DNA of 64,000 nucleotides from Clostridium sp. BNL1100 (GCF_000244875.1 NC_016791.1:2299001-2363000); one strand, 5' to 3'; positions 38,643-48,764 are shown, counted from the first letter of the stretch. A program made the numbers and translations. The notes: generated from the sequence alone by a model not told the origin.

Positions 38643-39029
38643 TTAGCCCCTGCAACCCCCGCCGCAGCTCTTGCATTTATCATCTGAGCATTCTGACTCT
38701 CCGGTTATTGAGTATATTAAAATATCATTTACCTTCTTCATCAAAGCTTCAAGATTTGCCTTGGCTGTCAGATAATCAAAAGTAACGGAGTATGAATTGA
38801 TTTCAAGCTGTTTTGCAAGCAATTTTTCCTTTGTTTCTTCTATTGCCTGTGTTTCAGCTCCACCTTTTGTAAGCTTAACCATTTCTATCTGGAGCTGTTT
38901 GTATTCACTCATGAGTGTTGCTGATTTATCATCAGATTTCATAGCAGCTTCTGTAGTGTTATATTGTTGCATCTCCGGGGAATTTGCCAGCAGTTTCCCT
39001 AATTCTCTTGCTTTTTCTATAATGTCCAT
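38643..39029 (-). CDS. YlbF/YmcA (RicA/RicF) family protein with C-terminal Cys cluster
   Basis: Small helical protein of 128 aa. Residues 1-105 are the four-helix YlbF-type fold (NSPEMQQYNTTEAAMKSD). The tail, residues 112-128, has CSDDKCKSCGGGCRG with four Cys. In Bacillus the RicA-RicF-RicT complex, which controls RNase Y-dependent mRNA maturation, holds [4Fe-4S] clusters through such cysteines. Its position between miaB and mutS is conserved in clostridia; Bacillus ymcA is also beside miaB. Whether it is the YlbF or YmcA counterpart I cannot say. Confidence 0.8.
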   Translation of the reverse strand: MDIIEKARELGKLLANSPEMQQYNTTEAAMKSDDKSATLMSEYKQLQIEMVKLTKGGAETQAIEETKEKLLAKQLEINSYSVTFDYLTAKANLEALMKKVNDILIYSITGESECSDDKCKSCGGGCRG

Positions 39030-39074
39030 TTTAATTACCTCACCATTTATATATTTATTATTTATTTAAATTAA

Positions 39075-40520
39075 TCAAACCTGATCTTCAGCAATTCTTC
39101 CTAATAGAGACCAAGTTTGTATTTCATCTATTTCAACTTTTACAAGCTTTCCTACCATATCAGGTTTTCCTTTGAAATTTACTATCTTATTTTCTCTGGT
39201 CCTTCCTGTGTAGGTGGTTTTGCTGCTTTTGCTTAGTCCCTCTACCAATACTTCCATTTCCTTGCCAAGAAGCTCATCATTTATTTCTTTACTGATTTTA
39301 TTTTGAAGCTCTAAAAGCTTGTCGAACCTTTGCTTTTTAACACTTTCAGGTACCTGCTCCGGATTTTTTGCAGCAGGCGTACCTGTTCTCTTTGAATAAA
39401 GAAAGGTATAAGCCATATCAAACCTTGCTTTGGCAACAACATCAAGCGTTTCATTGAAGTCTTCTTCCGTTTCGCCGGGAAAACCAACAATTATATCAGT
39501 AGATAATGCAATACCCGGAATGTTGCTTTTAACCTTTTCAATAAGTTCAAGATACTGCTCCTTATTGTACTTCCTGTTCATTTCATCCAGTACTTTAGAA
39601 CTTCCTGCCTGTACCGGCAAATGCAAATGCTCACATACTTTCTCACAATCCCTCATTGCATATATTAATTCATCCGACAAGTCCTTGGGATGAGAAGTCA
39701 TAAACCTGATTCTCTCAATACCCTTTATCTTGTTCAATTCTCTTAGCAGTCCTGCAAATGTTAAGTCTCCTTCAAGGTCTTTACCATATGAATTTACATT
39801 CTGGCCTAACAGGGTTATTTCTTTACAGCCGTCTACAGCCAGTTTTTCAACCTCATTTTTTATTTCTTCCAAGCTTCTGCTGCGTTCCCTGCCCCTGACA
39901 TACGGAACAATACAATAGGAACAGAAATTGTTGCAGCCATACATTACGGTGACCCATGCCTTTATATTATCTTTTCTTGATATGGGCATGTTTTCTGCTA
40001 TTGACCCCGTGGAATCCCACACATCAATAACCGTACTTTTTGTCGTAATTGCCGTATTAAGCAATTCCGGAAATTTATACAGGTTATGAGTTCCAAATAT
40101 TATGTCTACGTGTTTGTATGTCTTTTTAATATGCTCAACAACTTCCTTCTGCTGCATCATACATCCGCATATGGCGATCACAAGGTTTGGGTTTGTCTCC
40201 TTTAGCTTCTTTAAAGCACCAAGATGGCCAAATACCTTTTGTTCTGCGTTTTCACGAACACAGCAGGTGTTGAATATTATAAGATCGCTATCCTTTCTTT
40301 CTGAACATTCGGAATAGCCCATTTCAGAAAGCATCCCGGAGAGTCGCTCGGAATCGTTTTCATTCATCTGGCAACCAAAGGTTTCAATATTGTACCTTAC
40401 AGGCTTTCCCAAACTGGATATAATACCCTGATTATATTGCTTCATTATTTCTATATATTTGTACTGCTGATTGATTTCTTCAGCAGATACTTTTGTGGTA
40501 ATTCTTTTGCCCTCGCTCAA
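39075..40520 (-). CDS. miaB: tRNA methylthiotransferase MiaB
   Basis: Radical-SAM enzyme of 481 aa that adds methylthio to i6A37 of tRNA. The N-terminal UPF0004 domain has [22 protein letters not shown] and ICGCMMQ, whose Cys bind the auxiliary [4Fe-4S] cluster. The radical-SAM motif is [15 protein letters not shown], and a TRAM domain follows from about 415. The ORF opens with ATG 40547, which lacks an SD; TTG 40520 has GGAGG seven bases upstream and is preferred. It leads the mismatch-repair operon and acts after MiaA on the same base. Confidence 0.95.
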   Translation of the reverse strand: MSEGKRITTKVSAEEINQQYKYIEIMKQYNQGIISSLGKPVRYNIETFGCQMNENDSERLSGMLSEMGYSECSERKDSDLIIFNTCCVRENAEQKVFGHLGALKKLKETNPNLVIAICGCMMQQKEVVEHIKKTYKHVDIIFGTHNLYKFPELLNTAITTKSTVIDVWDSTGSIAENMPISRKDNIKAWVTVMYGCNNFCSYCIVPYVRGRERSRSLEEIKNEVEKLAVDGCKEITLLGQNVNSYGKDLEGDLTFAGLLRELNKIKGIERIRFMTSHPKDLSDELIYAMRDCEKVCEHLHLPVQAGSSKVLDEMNRKYNKEQYLELIEKVKSNIPGIALSTDIIVGFPGETEEDFNETLDVVAKARFDMAYTFLYSKRTGTPAAKNPEQVPESVKKQRFDKLLELQNKISKEINDELLGKEMEVLVEGLSKSSKTTYTGRTRENKIVNFKGKPDMVGKLVKVEIDEIQTWSLLGRIAEDQV

Positions 40521-40585
40521 ATAAATTCCTCCATTGATATAAGCCATGTATATTTTTATACAAAAGTTATTATAACATAATTTTA

Positions 40586-41149
40586 TTAAATAAATATATA
40601 ATTGTATTTTTCCTCTATAATATCTCTGCCGCCGAGGTTAACAGATGTAAACATATTTGTACTTTTGAAACCGAATTTCCTGTAGAATCCTTTTGCACGT
40701 TCGTTATCCTTTATAACCCACAAATAGCAATCTTCAAAGCCTTGCTGTTTAAGTCTTTCAACTGCATACTTTGTCAGCTCATAACCTTGTTTTGATTGCC
40801 AGTATTCAGGTAGGACATAAAGTGAAATTATCTCACCTGAATTACAGTTATAACAGTTACCTGTATAGGTACTGTCAGAAGTATCTGAATTTGGCATGGT
40901 ACAGGTTTGACCAACTCGCCCTTTGCCAAAGGTTATACAGCCGGTAATTCTGTTATCCAGTTCAAATACGGCAGCTTCGTGTATATTTTCAAGTAATTCT
41001 CTCTTAAAAATTGGTATCCAACCCTCAACTGTTAAATTATCAAGATACTCCTTTGTGATAAAATCCCTATATGCAGTTTTCCAGGTTATTGAATGAATAT
41101 AGCTCATCGCCGTTACATCATCTACCGTTGCAAGCCTGATTGTTCTCAT
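40586..41149 (-). CDS. GNAT-family N-acetyltransferase
   Basis: Cytoplasmic enzyme of 187 aa with the GNAT fold: [27 protein letters not shown] at the N-terminus, and the acetyl-CoA-binding stretch [28 protein letters not shown] near residue 105, then [16 protein letters not shown]. Substrate unknown; the family includes protein and small-molecule acetylases. ATG 41149 has GGAG five bases upstream, and a near-consensus promoter lies at 41181-41209, so the longer open frame, which would start upstream of that promoter, is rejected. Divergent from a thioesterase. Confidence 0.85.
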   Translation of the reverse strand: MRTIRLATVDDVTAMSYIHSITWKTAYRDFITKEYLDNLTVEGWIPIFKRELLENIHEAAVFELDNRITGCITFGKGRVGQTCTMPNSDTSDSTYTGNCYNCNSGEIISLYVLPEYWQSKQGYELTKYAVERLKQQGFEDCYLWVIKDNERAKGFYRKFGFKSTNMFTSVNLGGRDIIEEKYNYIFI

Positions 41150-41180
41150 ATGTTCTCCGTAGAAAAATAAATTCCACCCT

Positions 41181-41209
41181 ATTGTATCAAAGTAGTTTGG
41201 TTGTATCAA
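41181..41209 (-). promoter_or_regulatory. Promoter of the GNAT gene
   Basis: TTGATA (41204-41209), 17 bases, TACAAT (41181-41186). Confidence 0.78.
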
Positions 41210-41233
41210 CTAACCTTGGTTTAAAAAGCAATA

Positions 41234-41261
41234 TTTACTTTTGTAGTTATTGTTGTATAAT
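41234..41261 (+). promoter_or_regulatory. Promoter of the thioesterase gene
   Basis: TTTACT (41234-41239), 16 bases, TATAAT (41256-41261), 37 bases before the start codon. Confidence 0.7.
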
Positions 41262-41298
41262 TAATTGTAATAAATTTCCTAATGCGAGGAGTACAAGT

Positions 41299-41727
41299 AT
41301 GGAAAAAGACATAATCAAATTTTTCGAAAAAGACAGATTTGCTCATTTTGTTGGAATTGAATTAACTAAAGTAGGAATGGGCTATGCCGAAACGAGTCTT
41401 GATTTATCTGAAAAACATTTAAACGGATTGGATGTTGTTCAAGGTGGAGTTATATTTACTCTTGCGGACTTTGCCTTTGCAGCGGCAACGAACTCTAACG
41501 GATCAGCCACTGTAGGAATTAATTCTAATATTACATATTTTAAAGCCCCTAAGGGTAATAGAATTACTGCTGTGGCCAGAGAAACATCCGCAGGGAAAAA
41601 AATCTGCGGATGCGATGTAGATGTATTTGACGAAGACGGCACCCTTATAGCTAAATTCAGCGGAACAGGCTACAGAAAAGGCTTGAAAATAGATTTTGCC
41701 ACAGGAATACTTACGAAAATTAAGTAA
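41299..41727 (+). CDS. PaaI-type hotdog thioesterase
   Basis: Acyl-CoA thioesterase-like protein of 142 aa with the hotdog fold. NGLDVVQGGVIFTLADFAFAAATNS is the family's HGGxxxxxxD segment, here with Gln in place of His and Asp kept as likely catalytic residue. The substrate is unknown (aryl- or acyl-CoA). ATG 41299, with GAGGAG eight bases upstream, is chosen over the earlier in-frame start at 41140. Its stop abuts the stop of the convergent ylzJ. Confidence 0.85.
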   Translation: MEKDIIKFFEKDRFAHFVGIELTKVGMGYAETSLDLSEKHLNGLDVVQGGVIFTLADFAFAAATNSNGSATVGINSNITYFKAPKGNRITAVARETSAGKKICGCDVDVFDEDGTLIAKFSGTGYRKGLKIDFATGILTKIK

Positions 41728-41949
41728 TTATTTGGGTATTATTGTACCGGGTTGAATTCTTGGGTTTAAATAGTCGTAGGGGTTGGTGCTTATTATTCTT
41801 TGAACCTGATAATCGGAATTGCCATAACGGGATACTTGCACTTGTACCCCGTCAATATTCATTTCACTATAGTCAAGACTATTTTCCGCATTATCCTTGG
41901 GGCTGCTTCCCATTACCACATTGTGGTCATAAATAGTATAAAGAATCAT
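41728..41949 (-). CDS. YlzJ-like protein
   Basis: Small protein of 73 aa, [12 protein letters not shown] at the N-terminus and a [14 protein letters not shown] tail, as in the YlzJ-like family. Function unknown. It overlaps the end of the TepA-like gene by 4 bases (ATGA), with GGGAGG upstream; the ylzJ-tepA pairing is conserved across spore formers. Confidence 0.8.
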   Translation of the reverse strand: MILYTIYDHNVVMGSSPKDNAENSLDYSEMNIDGVQVQVSRYGNSDYQVQRIISTNPYDYLNPRIQPGTIIPK

Positions 41950-42701
41950 TGAAGCCTCCCTCCCTGCTGCTGCAAAGAATTTTCCTTTCGTCTGATTTCA
42001 ATAAGCTCATTGAGTTTCTTTATTGCGTCAGATAACCCACCTACCTGATCAATTAAGCCCGATTGTGTCGCTTCTTCTCCAAACAGTACTGTACCGACAT
42101 CATTTGCCAGTTCACCGGTTTTCAGCATAAGTTCTCGAAATTTCTCTCTTTTTATCCTCGAATGGGAACACACGAAATTTACTACTCTTTCCTGCATTTT
42201 ATCAAAGTATTCATAGGTCTGCGGTACACCTATCACCAGCCCGTTCATCCTGATAGGATGTATTGTCATCGTTGCAGAACTGGCAATAAAAGAGTGGTTT
42301 GCAGATACTGCCATTGGGACACCAATACTATGCCCACCTCCCAGAACCAGTGAAACCGTCGGTTTTGATAAACTCGATACCATCTCTGATATGGCAAGTC
42401 CTGCTTCCACATCACCTCCCACAGTATTAAGAACCAAGAGAAGACCTTCTATCTGTTTGCTTTCTTCAATGGCTACCAACTGGGGAATTATATGCTCATA
42501 TTTTGTAGTTTTATTATGTGGTGGCAATAATATATGTCCTTCTATCTGCCCTATAATTGTGAGACAGTGAATATTACTCTCTTCTTTAGGAATTTCAGGT
42601 GTTCCCAGCTCTTTTATCTGCTGAAGTTCAGCAGCTTGTTTACTCTGTTCTGCCGGTTGTGTTTCTGTCCCTTCATTATTTTGATAGTTTTTATTATTCA
42701 C
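41946..42701 (-). CDS. tepA: TepA/ClpP-family serine protease
   Basis: ClpP-fold peptidase of 251 aa, called translocation-enhancing protein in Bacillus, where it is linked to protein export and spore formation. The N-terminal 45 residues are Gln/Glu-rich and probably disordered. The core has [20 protein letters not shown] and [15 protein letters not shown], with the nucleophilic Ser of the latter, and the His in ATMTIHPIR. The start is GTG 42701 with GAGGT seven bases upstream. It is coupled to ylzJ downstream. Confidence 0.88.
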   Translation of the reverse strand: MNNKNYQNNEGTETQPAEQSKQAAELQQIKELGTPEIPKEESNIHCLTIIGQIEGHILLPPHNKTTKYEHIIPQLVAIEESKQIEGLLLVLNTVGGDVEAGLAISEMVSSLSKPTVSLVLGGGHSIGVPMAVSANHSFIASSATMTIHPIRMNGLVIGVPQTYEYFDKMQERVVNFVCSHSRIKREKFRELMLKTGELANDVGTVLFGEEATQSGLIDQVGGLSDAIKKLNELIEIRRKENSLQQQGGRLQ

Positions 42702-42788
42702 GGTTTATACCTCAGTTTTTATAAATTTTGTCCTTCTTATTATCTATTTATTTTTAGAAAAAATACGTAATTCGGAGGAAGATAAGAA

Positions 42789-42833
42789 TTGCCAACTTTA
42801 ATCAGGTTATATTATCCCGACGAAAATTGGCAA
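42789..42833 (-). terminator. Possible weak terminator of dpaB
   Basis: TTGCCAA (42827-42833 on the minus strand) pairs with TTGGCAA (42789-42795) across a 31-base loop, followed by TTCTTATC. The stem is short and the U-run poor. Confidence 0.3.
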
Positions 42834-42842
42834 AATTGTATT

Positions 42843-43430
42843 TTAGTTCTTATGTATTAATATTGGCTGAATCTGATTGTTTTTTAAAGCTTCAACAACA
42901 GTAGGTACAATTTTATCGAAATCAGCAACCAATGAAGTACATTTCTTTATGGGATCATCCTGACCGAACGGAACCATGTATACGTTTTTGGTATTTAGCA
43001 GTATACCGAGATTTTTTGCATTTGCACTCAACCCATCGTTGGTTGAAATTGCAATTACAACGGGCCTTGCATTTCTCAGATGTGCTTTGCAAGCCATTGT
43101 AACCGAGCTGTCGGTAACAGCATTGGCAATTTTGGCAATTGTATTTCCCGTGCATGGGGCTATTACAAGTATATCCAATATCGCTTTAGGTCCGATTGGC
43201 TCAGCTTCTATAATTGTGCTTATCGGAGTTTTTCCTGTAATTTGTTTTAATTTGGCTTTCAAGTCTTCAGCAGTTCCAAAACGAGTATCAAAATCATTAA
43301 CAGCTTGTGAAATTATCGGAATAACTTCGGCACCCTCATTTATCAAATTTTCTATTTGCGGGACTGTTTTATTAAAGGTACAAAAGGAACCTGTTAATGC
43401 ATACCCGATTTTAATTCCTTCCAGTAACAT
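42843..43430 (-). CDS. dpaB: Dipicolinate synthase subunit B
   Basis: Flavoprotein-like subunit of 195 aa (SpoVFB). With DpaA it makes dipicolinic acid, the calcium chelator of the spore core, in the mother cell. The Rossmann-like N-terminus GIKIGYALTGSFCTF and the VIAPCTGNTIAKIANAVTDSSV segment, as in HFCD flavoproteins, are diagnostic. It starts two bases after the dpaA stop, so the two are co-translated. Presence of spoVF rather than reliance on EtfA marks this clostridial lineage. Confidence 0.94.
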   Translation of the reverse strand: MLLEGIKIGYALTGSFCTFNKTVPQIENLINEGAEVIPIISQAVNDFDTRFGTAEDLKAKLKQITGKTPISTIIEAEPIGPKAILDILVIAPCTGNTIAKIANAVTDSSVTMACKAHLRNARPVVIAISTNDGLSANAKNLGILLNTKNVYMVPFGQDDPIKKCTSLVADFDKIVPTVVEALKNNQIQPILIHKN

Positions 43431-43432
43431 GT

Positions 43433-44308
43433 TTATACCCCCAACTCTTCAATAATGTTATATGTAGTATCTTTAATAAATCCTGCTGCTGTTACAGGGG
43501 CAACTTTTCCCGGAAGTGATAGAGCCCAGATAGCTTTTAGTCCAAGTTCTTTAGCCCTGCTGAAATCAACTCCTCCAGGCTTTGATGCAAGGTCTATTAT
43601 AAGACATTCGGGATTCAATAATTTTAAAAGCTCATAATTAAGCACCATGGATGGAATAGTATTGAAGATAACATCTGCATTTTTCACAACCTGAGATAAA
43701 TTACTCAGTATAACAGGACTGTACCCTAAACTCTTTATCCAAGCCAAATCAGCATACTTACGTGCTTCTACATAAACATTGGAACCTATACCATGCAGCA
43801 TCTTTGCAAGAATTTTGCCTATTCTTCCGTATCCCAAAATCAGCGAATTGCAGTTATGTAAAGTTATCGGCATTTCTTCCATTGCAATTTGAATAGCACC
43901 CTCAGCGGTGGGTATTGCGTTTAAAACCGCCATTTCCTCTCTCTCTAGCAAGTCGACCGTATAAACATTACATACTTGCGCCAAGTGGGCTATTTTATCA
44001 CCTATTCTTCCCGCGAGGAAAAGTTGATTTTTATTCATTGCTTTAAATAACTCATTCATATGAATACTCTCATTATGAAAAGGAGCATTTATAAATTCGT
44101 TATCATTTGAACAAGGTATGGGTCCGATTATTACATCTGAGTCTACTACAGCCTCGGCTAATGTTTTGCTTTGCTCCAGTTTTATTTCAAAACCTGCCGT
44201 TGTAAAACCATATATATTAACGGAATTACCATCTTGTGCAATTAATTCTGCCAACTTTACACTTCTTAAATCTCCCCCTATTATGCTATACCTTTTACCG
44301 CTCACCAT
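43433..44308 (-). CDS. dpaA: Dipicolinate synthase subunit A
   Basis: Dehydrogenase-like subunit of 291 aa (SpoVFA). The N-terminal RYSIIGGDLRSVKLAELIAQDG is the usual DpaA start, and the NAD(P)-binding motif LILGYGRIGKILAKML lies near residue 155. The end PGKVAPVTAAGFIKDTTYNIIEELGV also fits. GGGGGAGGG before the ATG is the SD. A sigma-K-like promoter lies about 50 bases upstream, matching mother-cell expression in Bacillus. Confidence 0.94.
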   Translation of the reverse strand: MVSGKRYSIIGGDLRSVKLAELIAQDGNSVNIYGFTTAGFEIKLEQSKTLAEAVVDSDVIIGPIPCSNDNEFINAPFHNESIHMNELFKAMNKNQLFLAGRIGDKIAHLAQVCNVYTVDLLEREEMAVLNAIPTAEGAIQIAMEEMPITLHNCNSLILGYGRIGKILAKMLHGIGSNVYVEARKYADLAWIKSLGYSPVILSNLSQVVKNADVIFNTIPSMVLNYELLKLLNPECLIIDLASKPGGVDFSRAKELGLKAIWALSLPGKVAPVTAAGFIKDTTYNIIEELGV

Positions 44309-44356
44309 AAGCCCTCCCCCACAGCCGAAGAATAAACTAATTATGACGACTAGTAT

Positions 44357-44387
44357 ATCTTATGAAACAAACATATACCGAGTGCCT
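44357..44387 (-). promoter_or_regulatory. Candidate sigma-K promoter of dpaAB
   Basis: GGCAC (44383-44387), 17 bases, CATAAGATA (44357-44365), which fits the sigma-K -10 CATAnnnTA. No sigma-A promoter is visible. Confidence 0.5.
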
Positions 44388-44420
44388 GTACCAAATACAC
44401 TAATTCTGATATTTAAGCAT

Positions 44421-44463
44421 AACAAAACAGACCGATGGTTTGAGGCCATCGGTCCGTTTTGTT
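44421..44463. terminator. Terminator of the M16 peptidase gene
   Basis: AACAAAACAGACCGATGG pairs with CCATCGGTCCGTTTTGTT (one mismatch) around a 7-base loop; nine bases after the peptidase stop. The A/T-rich stem base serves either direction. Confidence 0.85.
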
Positions 44464-44471
44464 ATTGAATT

Positions 44472-45707
44472 TTATATCTTGTTTTTAATATTCCCAACTG
44501 CTGAAATACTCATTTTTTGAAAATCAAAGACCCTTTTAATCATTTCATCAACACTGTCCATATTGACTCTGTCAATTTTTTGCAGTATTTCTTCTGGAGT
44601 GTTTATTTTACCAAGCATAAGTTCAGATTTTCCTATACTGTTCATCCTGCTGCTGGTACTTTCCAACCCCAAAATGTAATTGCCCTTTAGCTGTTCTTTT
44701 GTCTTAGCCAATTCATCCTTTGTTATGCCATCTTTTATTATGAGATTCAATTCTGTTTTTGTTAAATCAATTACTGTCTGGAGGTGCTCCGGATTCATTC
44801 CTGCATATATTACAAAAAGACCTGATCCCTGATAAGTAGATGGGTATGAATAAATGGAATAAACAAGTCCTCTTTTTTCTCTTATGTTTTGAAACAGGCG
44901 AGAACTCATTCCGCCTCCCAGTATGTTATTTAGAGATAATAAGGAATATAGCTTTTCGTTCCCGTGTTCAATACCTTCAAAGCCCATACATAAGTGAACC
45001 TGTTCTGTGTCCTTTTCACGTACAATTTTATTAACCTTGTACTGTGCAGAAGAAAATTTATTACTGAAGGTTTTTCCGAATTTCCAATCCTGAAAATACT
45101 TATTAACAAGTTCAATAAGCTTTGCTTCCTCAAAATTACCTGCAACAGATATTACTGTGTTATAAGGTGTATAAAATTCATTCATGTACTTTAATATCAT
45201 ATCTTTGTCAAACTTGTTGATACACATTTCAGTACCGAGGATTGGATACCCTAATGGATTTCCGTCCCAAACCATTTCTGAAAAAATATCATGCACCAAT
45301 TCCTCAGGAGTATCCTCGTACATACCTATTTCTTCAATTACAACACGCTTTTCTACGTTAATATCATCACTGGCAAATGAGGAGTTAAAAAACATGTCAG
45401 ACAACACATCCACGGCAATATCAAGATGAGTATCCAGTGTTTTTGTATAATAACATGTACATTCTTTACCGGTAAATGCGTTTATCTGTCCACCAATGGC
45501 ATCTATACATTCAGCAATATCCTTTGCCGACCTTTTAGAAGTACCTTTAAAAAGCATATGCTCAATAAAATGGGATATACCGTTATTTTCTGAAGTTTCA
45601 TTTCTGGAACCAGTGCCAACCCAGATACCTACTGAAACTGACCTAACATATGGAATTTTTTCATATACAAGTCTCAACCCGTTACTTAATTGTACTTTTT
45701 TGAACAT
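44472..45707 (-). CDS. M16 (pitrilysin) family zinc peptidase
   Basis: Metallopeptidase of 411 aa, like Bacillus YmxG/MlpA. The inverted zinc motif HFIEHMLFKGT (HxxEH) is at residue 46, with the downstream Glu in RVVIEEIGMYEDTPEE completing the site. The C-terminal half keeps the inactive M16_C domain with REKRGLVYSIYSYPS. Length corresponds to a half-pitrilysin that dimerises. The pnp-M16 order is conserved in Firmicutes. GGAGG precedes ATG 45707. Substrate unknown. Confidence 0.92.
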   Translation of the reverse strand: MFKKVQLSNGLRLVYEKIPYVRSVSVGIWVGTGSRNETSENNGISHFIEHMLFKGTSKRSAKDIAECIDAIGGQINAFTGKECTCYYTKTLDTHLDIAVDVLSDMFFNSSFASDDINVEKRVVIEEIGMYEDTPEELVHDIFSEMVWDGNPLGYPILGTEMCINKFDKDMILKYMNEFYTPYNTVISVAGNFEEAKLIELVNKYFQDWKFGKTFSNKFSSAQYKVNKIVREKDTEQVHLCMGFEGIEHGNEKLYSLLSLNNILGGGMSSRLFQNIREKRGLVYSIYSYPSTYQGSGLFVIYAGMNPEHLQTVIDLTKTELNLIIKDGITKDELAKTKEQLKGNYILGLESTSSRMNSIGKSELMLGKINTPEEILQKIDRVNMDSVDEMIKRVFDFQKMSISAVGNIKNKI

Positions 45708-45758
45708 CTAGTCCTCCGATGCATAATCTTTAAAGCCATAAAATTTTTAAATACATAA

Positions 45759-45787
45759 TTGGGCGTAAACCAAAAGTCTACGCCCAA
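45759..45787 (-). terminator. Hairpin between pnp and the M16 gene
   Basis: TTGGGCGTA (45759-45767) pairs with TACGCCCAA (45779-45787). On the minus strand only AATTATG follows, so this is either a weak terminator or an mRNA-stabilising hairpin between co-transcribed genes. Confidence 0.5.
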
Positions 45788-45804
45788 AAAAAACCAAGGA
45801 TTTA

Positions 45805-47913
45805 TTATTCTTCAGTAGTATTTTCCTCAGCCATAGCATCTTTTCTTGACAAATTGATTCTTCCTTGCTTGTCAATCTCAGTAACTTTTACAAGAATTTC
45901 ATCACCGATATTAACAACATCTTCAACTTTTTCAACTCTCTTTTTATCAAGCTTTGAAATGTGAACCAAACCGTCTTTACCCGGTAATATTTCAACAAAA
46001 GCACCGAAAGTTGTTATTCTTACAACTTTACCGAGGTATACCTCACCCGGTTCGATATCCTTTGCTATTCCCTGTATTATTCTAAGAGCCTTTTGTGCTG
46101 CTGCACTGTCAGGTGTTAAAATATATACTCTGCCGTCTTCTTCAATGTCAATCTTTACACCTGTTTCAGCGATTATCTTGTTAATCATCTTTCCGCCTGG
46201 TCCAATGACATCACGAATTTTTTCAGGATCTATATTGGTAGTTATTATTTTCGGTGCATATTCTGAAAGCTCTTTTCTTGGTTGTGGTATAGCCTTCAAC
46301 ATTACATCGTTAATAATCTGCAAACGACCTTTTCTTGTTAATTCAAATGCCTGACGAATGATCTCATAATTAAGACCGTCAACCTTTATATCCATCTGGA
46401 TAGCAGTAATACCTTCTGTAGTTCCTGCAACCTTAAAGTCCATATCTCCAAAGAAGTCTTCTATACCCTGAATATCCATAAAGGTTATAAAATTGTCAGG
46501 GTTCTCTTCATCTATAACCAAACCTGCTGAAATACCGGCTACAGGCGCCTTGATAGGAACTCCGGCATCCATGAGTGCCAAAGTACTACCGCATACGCTA
46601 CCCTGTGAGGTTGAACCGTTTGACATCAATACTTCTGATACAAGCCTGAATGCATATGGGAATTCAGTTTCTGATGGAATTACAGGAACAAGTGACCTTT
46701 CAGCCAAAGCACCGTGTCCAATTTCTCTTCTTCCTGGACCTCTTGAAGTCTTTGCTTCACCTACACTATATCCGGGGAAGTTGTAGTGATGCATATATCT
46801 CTTGGTTTCTTCGGTATCAATTCCATCCAGCATCTGGACATCACCCATTGCACCTAATGTTACAGTAGTAAGAACCTGAGTCTGTCCTCTTTGGAAAAGA
46901 CCGGAGCCATGTGTTCTCGGCAGTATACCAACTTCTGCGGAAAGAGCTCTTATCTCGTCCAGACGTCTACCGTCAACACGCTTACCTTCCTTTAATATAT
47001 ATTCACGTACTACTTTCTTTTCAAGCTTATATATAGCATCATTTATCTTGCTTTCCATTTCAGGAAATTGTTCAGCCAAGGCTGCCTGAGTTTCTTCTGT
47101 TAATTCTGAAACCTTGGCATCTCTATCCTGCTTGTCCGTTGCCAGAACTGCAATACGCATTTTATCGTATGCAAATGCTTTAACAGCTGCAAATAGGTCC
47201 GCAGGAACATCTGCTGATTCATAAGTAAATTTGGGTTTACCAATCTCTTTTACTATTCCATTAATAAAGTCGCAAATCTTCTTTATCTCTTCGTGACCCT
47301 TTTTAATGGCATCCAACATAACATCGTCAGGAACTATGTCTGCCCCTGCTTCAATCATTGTTATCTTTTCCTTTGTTCCGGCAAGTGTAACGTACATCTT
47401 ACTTTTTGCACGCTGTTCTTCATTTGGGTTTATAATTACTTCGCCATCTATCAAACCGAGAACAACTCCGCCGATAGGCCCGTTAAACGGAATATCCGAA
47501 ATACTTATTGCAACGGAAGCGCCTATCATTGCAGCTATCTCAGGTGAATTATCCTGTTCCACCGACATTACTGTATTTACAACAGCTACATCATTTCTCA
47601 AATCCTTAGGGAAAAGAGGTCTGATAGGTCTGTCTATAACTCTTGAAGTCAATATTGCTTTTTCAGAAGGCTTTCCTTCTCTCTTGATAAATCCGCCGGG
47701 AATCTTTCCTACTGCATATAATCTTTCTTCATAATCAACACTAAGTGGGAAGAAATCAATTCCATCTCTTGGTGCGGCTGAGGCGGTTGCAGAAGACATT
47801 ATTACAGTATCTCCATATCTTATTAACGCTGACCCATTGGCCAATTGAGCAAGTTTTCCTGTTTCAACTGTTAGTGTTCTGCCTGCAAGTTCCATGCTAA
47901 ATGTTTTAAACAT
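45805..47913 (-). CDS. pnp: Polynucleotide phosphorylase
   Basis: Phosphorolytic 3'-5' exoribonuclease of 702 aa. Two RNase PH domains (about 10-230 and 310-550, the second with [19 protein letters not shown] and [13 protein letters not shown]), then KH ([16 protein letters not shown] near 565) and S1 ([23 protein letters not shown] near 625). Full family length. AGGAGG before ATG 47913. A large hairpin just upstream (47944-48039) may be an RNase III site for autoregulation, as in E. coli rpsO-pnp. Confidence 0.97.
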   Translation of the reverse strand: MFKTFSMELAGRTLTVETGKLAQLANGSALIRYGDTVIMSSATASAAPRDGIDFFPLSVDYEERLYAVGKIPGGFIKREGKPSEKAILTSRVIDRPIRPLFPKDLRNDVAVVNTVMSVEQDNSPEIAAMIGASVAISISDIPFNGPIGGVVLGLIDGEVIINPNEEQRAKSKMYVTLAGTKEKITMIEAGADIVPDDVMLDAIKKGHEEIKKICDFINGIVKEIGKPKFTYESADVPADLFAAVKAFAYDKMRIAVLATDKQDRDAKVSELTEETQAALAEQFPEMESKINDAIYKLEKKVVREYILKEGKRVDGRRLDEIRALSAEVGILPRTHGSGLFQRGQTQVLTTVTLGAMGDVQMLDGIDTEETKRYMHHYNFPGYSVGEAKTSRGPGRREIGHGALAERSLVPVIPSETEFPYAFRLVSEVLMSNGSTSQGSVCGSTLALMDAGVPIKAPVAGISAGLVIDEENPDNFITFMDIQGIEDFFGDMDFKVAGTTEGITAIQMDIKVDGLNYEIIRQAFELTRKGRLQIINDVMLKAIPQPRKELSEYAPKIITTNIDPEKIRDVIGPGGKMINKIIAETGVKIDIEEDGRVYILTPDSAAAQKALRIIQGIAKDIEPGEVYLGKVVRITTFGAFVEILPGKDGLVHISKLDKKRVEKVEDVVNIGDEILVKVTEIDKQGRINLSRKDAMAEENTTEE

Positions 47914-47943
47914 ATAAGTCCTCCTAAGTTTTTAATAGTTTTA

Positions 47944-48039
47944 CATATGCTATTTTAAAACTATAGACTGTAGCATGTAGATTCTACGTCAAAGTGATTT
48001 TTGACGCACAATCTACCTTCTACCGTCTATAGCCATATG
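47944..48039. repeat. Long nested inverted repeat between rpsO and pnp
   Basis: Arms pair in register over most of about 95 bases: CATATG/CATATG, CTATAGAC/GTCTATAG, GTAG/CTAC, GTAGATT/AATCTAC, TCAAA/TTTGA, with small internal loops. In RNA it forms one long hairpin about 30 bases before pnp. It may be an RNase III processing site or a small MITE-like palindrome. Confidence 0.75.
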
Positions 48040-48131
48040 TGCTTTATTAGTATTATTTCATATTTCGCACAACTTATTTCCTATATATTATGCTTAAATA
48101 TTTCCACAATAAATATGTACTCTGAATGCAT

Positions 48132-48168
48132 ATAAAAGCAGGCAGGCGGTTAGCCTGCCTGCTTTTAT
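48132..48168 (-). terminator. rpsO terminator
   Basis: A perfect 16-bp stem, ATAAAAGCAGGCAGGC with GCCTGCCTGCTTTTAT, loop of five, four bases after the rpsO stop. T-run on the minus strand is short (TTTTAT). Confidence 0.88.
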
Positions 48169-48172
48169 ATGA

Positions 48173-48436
48173 TTATTTTCTTAGACCAAGTTTTTCAATA
48201 ATTGCACGGTATCTTTCGATATCATTCTTTTTAAGATAATTTAACAAGCTTCTTCTTGCACCAACCATTTTAAGAAGTCCTCTTCCTGAATGGTAATCCT
48301 TTTTATGAACCTTTAAGTGATCATTAAGGTGGTTGATTCTCTCTGTAAGAATAGCAACCTGAACTTCCGGTGAACCAGTATCACCTTCATGCAACTGATA
48401 CTTAGCAATTATTTCTTGCTTTACATCTTTAACCAT
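48173..48436 (-). CDS. rpsO: 30S ribosomal protein S15
   Basis: Primary 16S rRNA binding protein of 87 aa. [40 protein letters not shown] is the S15 signature, and the end [13 protein letters not shown] is typical. ATG 48436 has GGAGG about ten bases upstream; the open frame to 48502 is leader. It precedes pnp as in many bacteria. Confidence 0.97.
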   Translation of the reverse strand: MVKDVKQEIIAKYQLHEGDTGSPEVQVAILTERINHLNDHLKVHKKDYHSGRGLLKMVGARRSLLNYLKKNDIERYRAIIEKLGLRK

Positions 48437-48699
48437 GTTTTTAATACCTCCAAAAATTTTGTTGAATCGCCATAAACCAGGTAATTGGATGGAGTAACCC
48501 AAAAACGTAGTTAATGGTTAGAAATTTCATACCTATGTATTTTAGCACAATTCATAAATATTTACAATGATTAATTTATGTATATCATAAAGGTGGATAC
48601 CTTATATCACTTTATTTTAACTTGTTCTATTTTCTTAATTATGGTAATATATGTGATAATTTAGAAAAGTAAACTAACAATTATTACCAAGGGGTTTCT

Positions 48700-48744
48700 A
48701 TGAAGGTTTTCTTAGAGGTAATAAAGCATATTTACCTTAGCTAA
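48700..48744 (+). CDS. Short ORF of 14 codons in the leader RNA
   Basis: Encodes MKVFLEVIKHIYLS, starting five bases after AAGGGG and ending 20 bases before the terminator stem. Hydrophobic small peptide or regulatory leader ORF; it may also be chance. Confidence 0.35.
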   Translation: MKVFLEVIKHIYLS

Positions 48745-48764
48745 CTTCTGAACCTTTGAAATAT

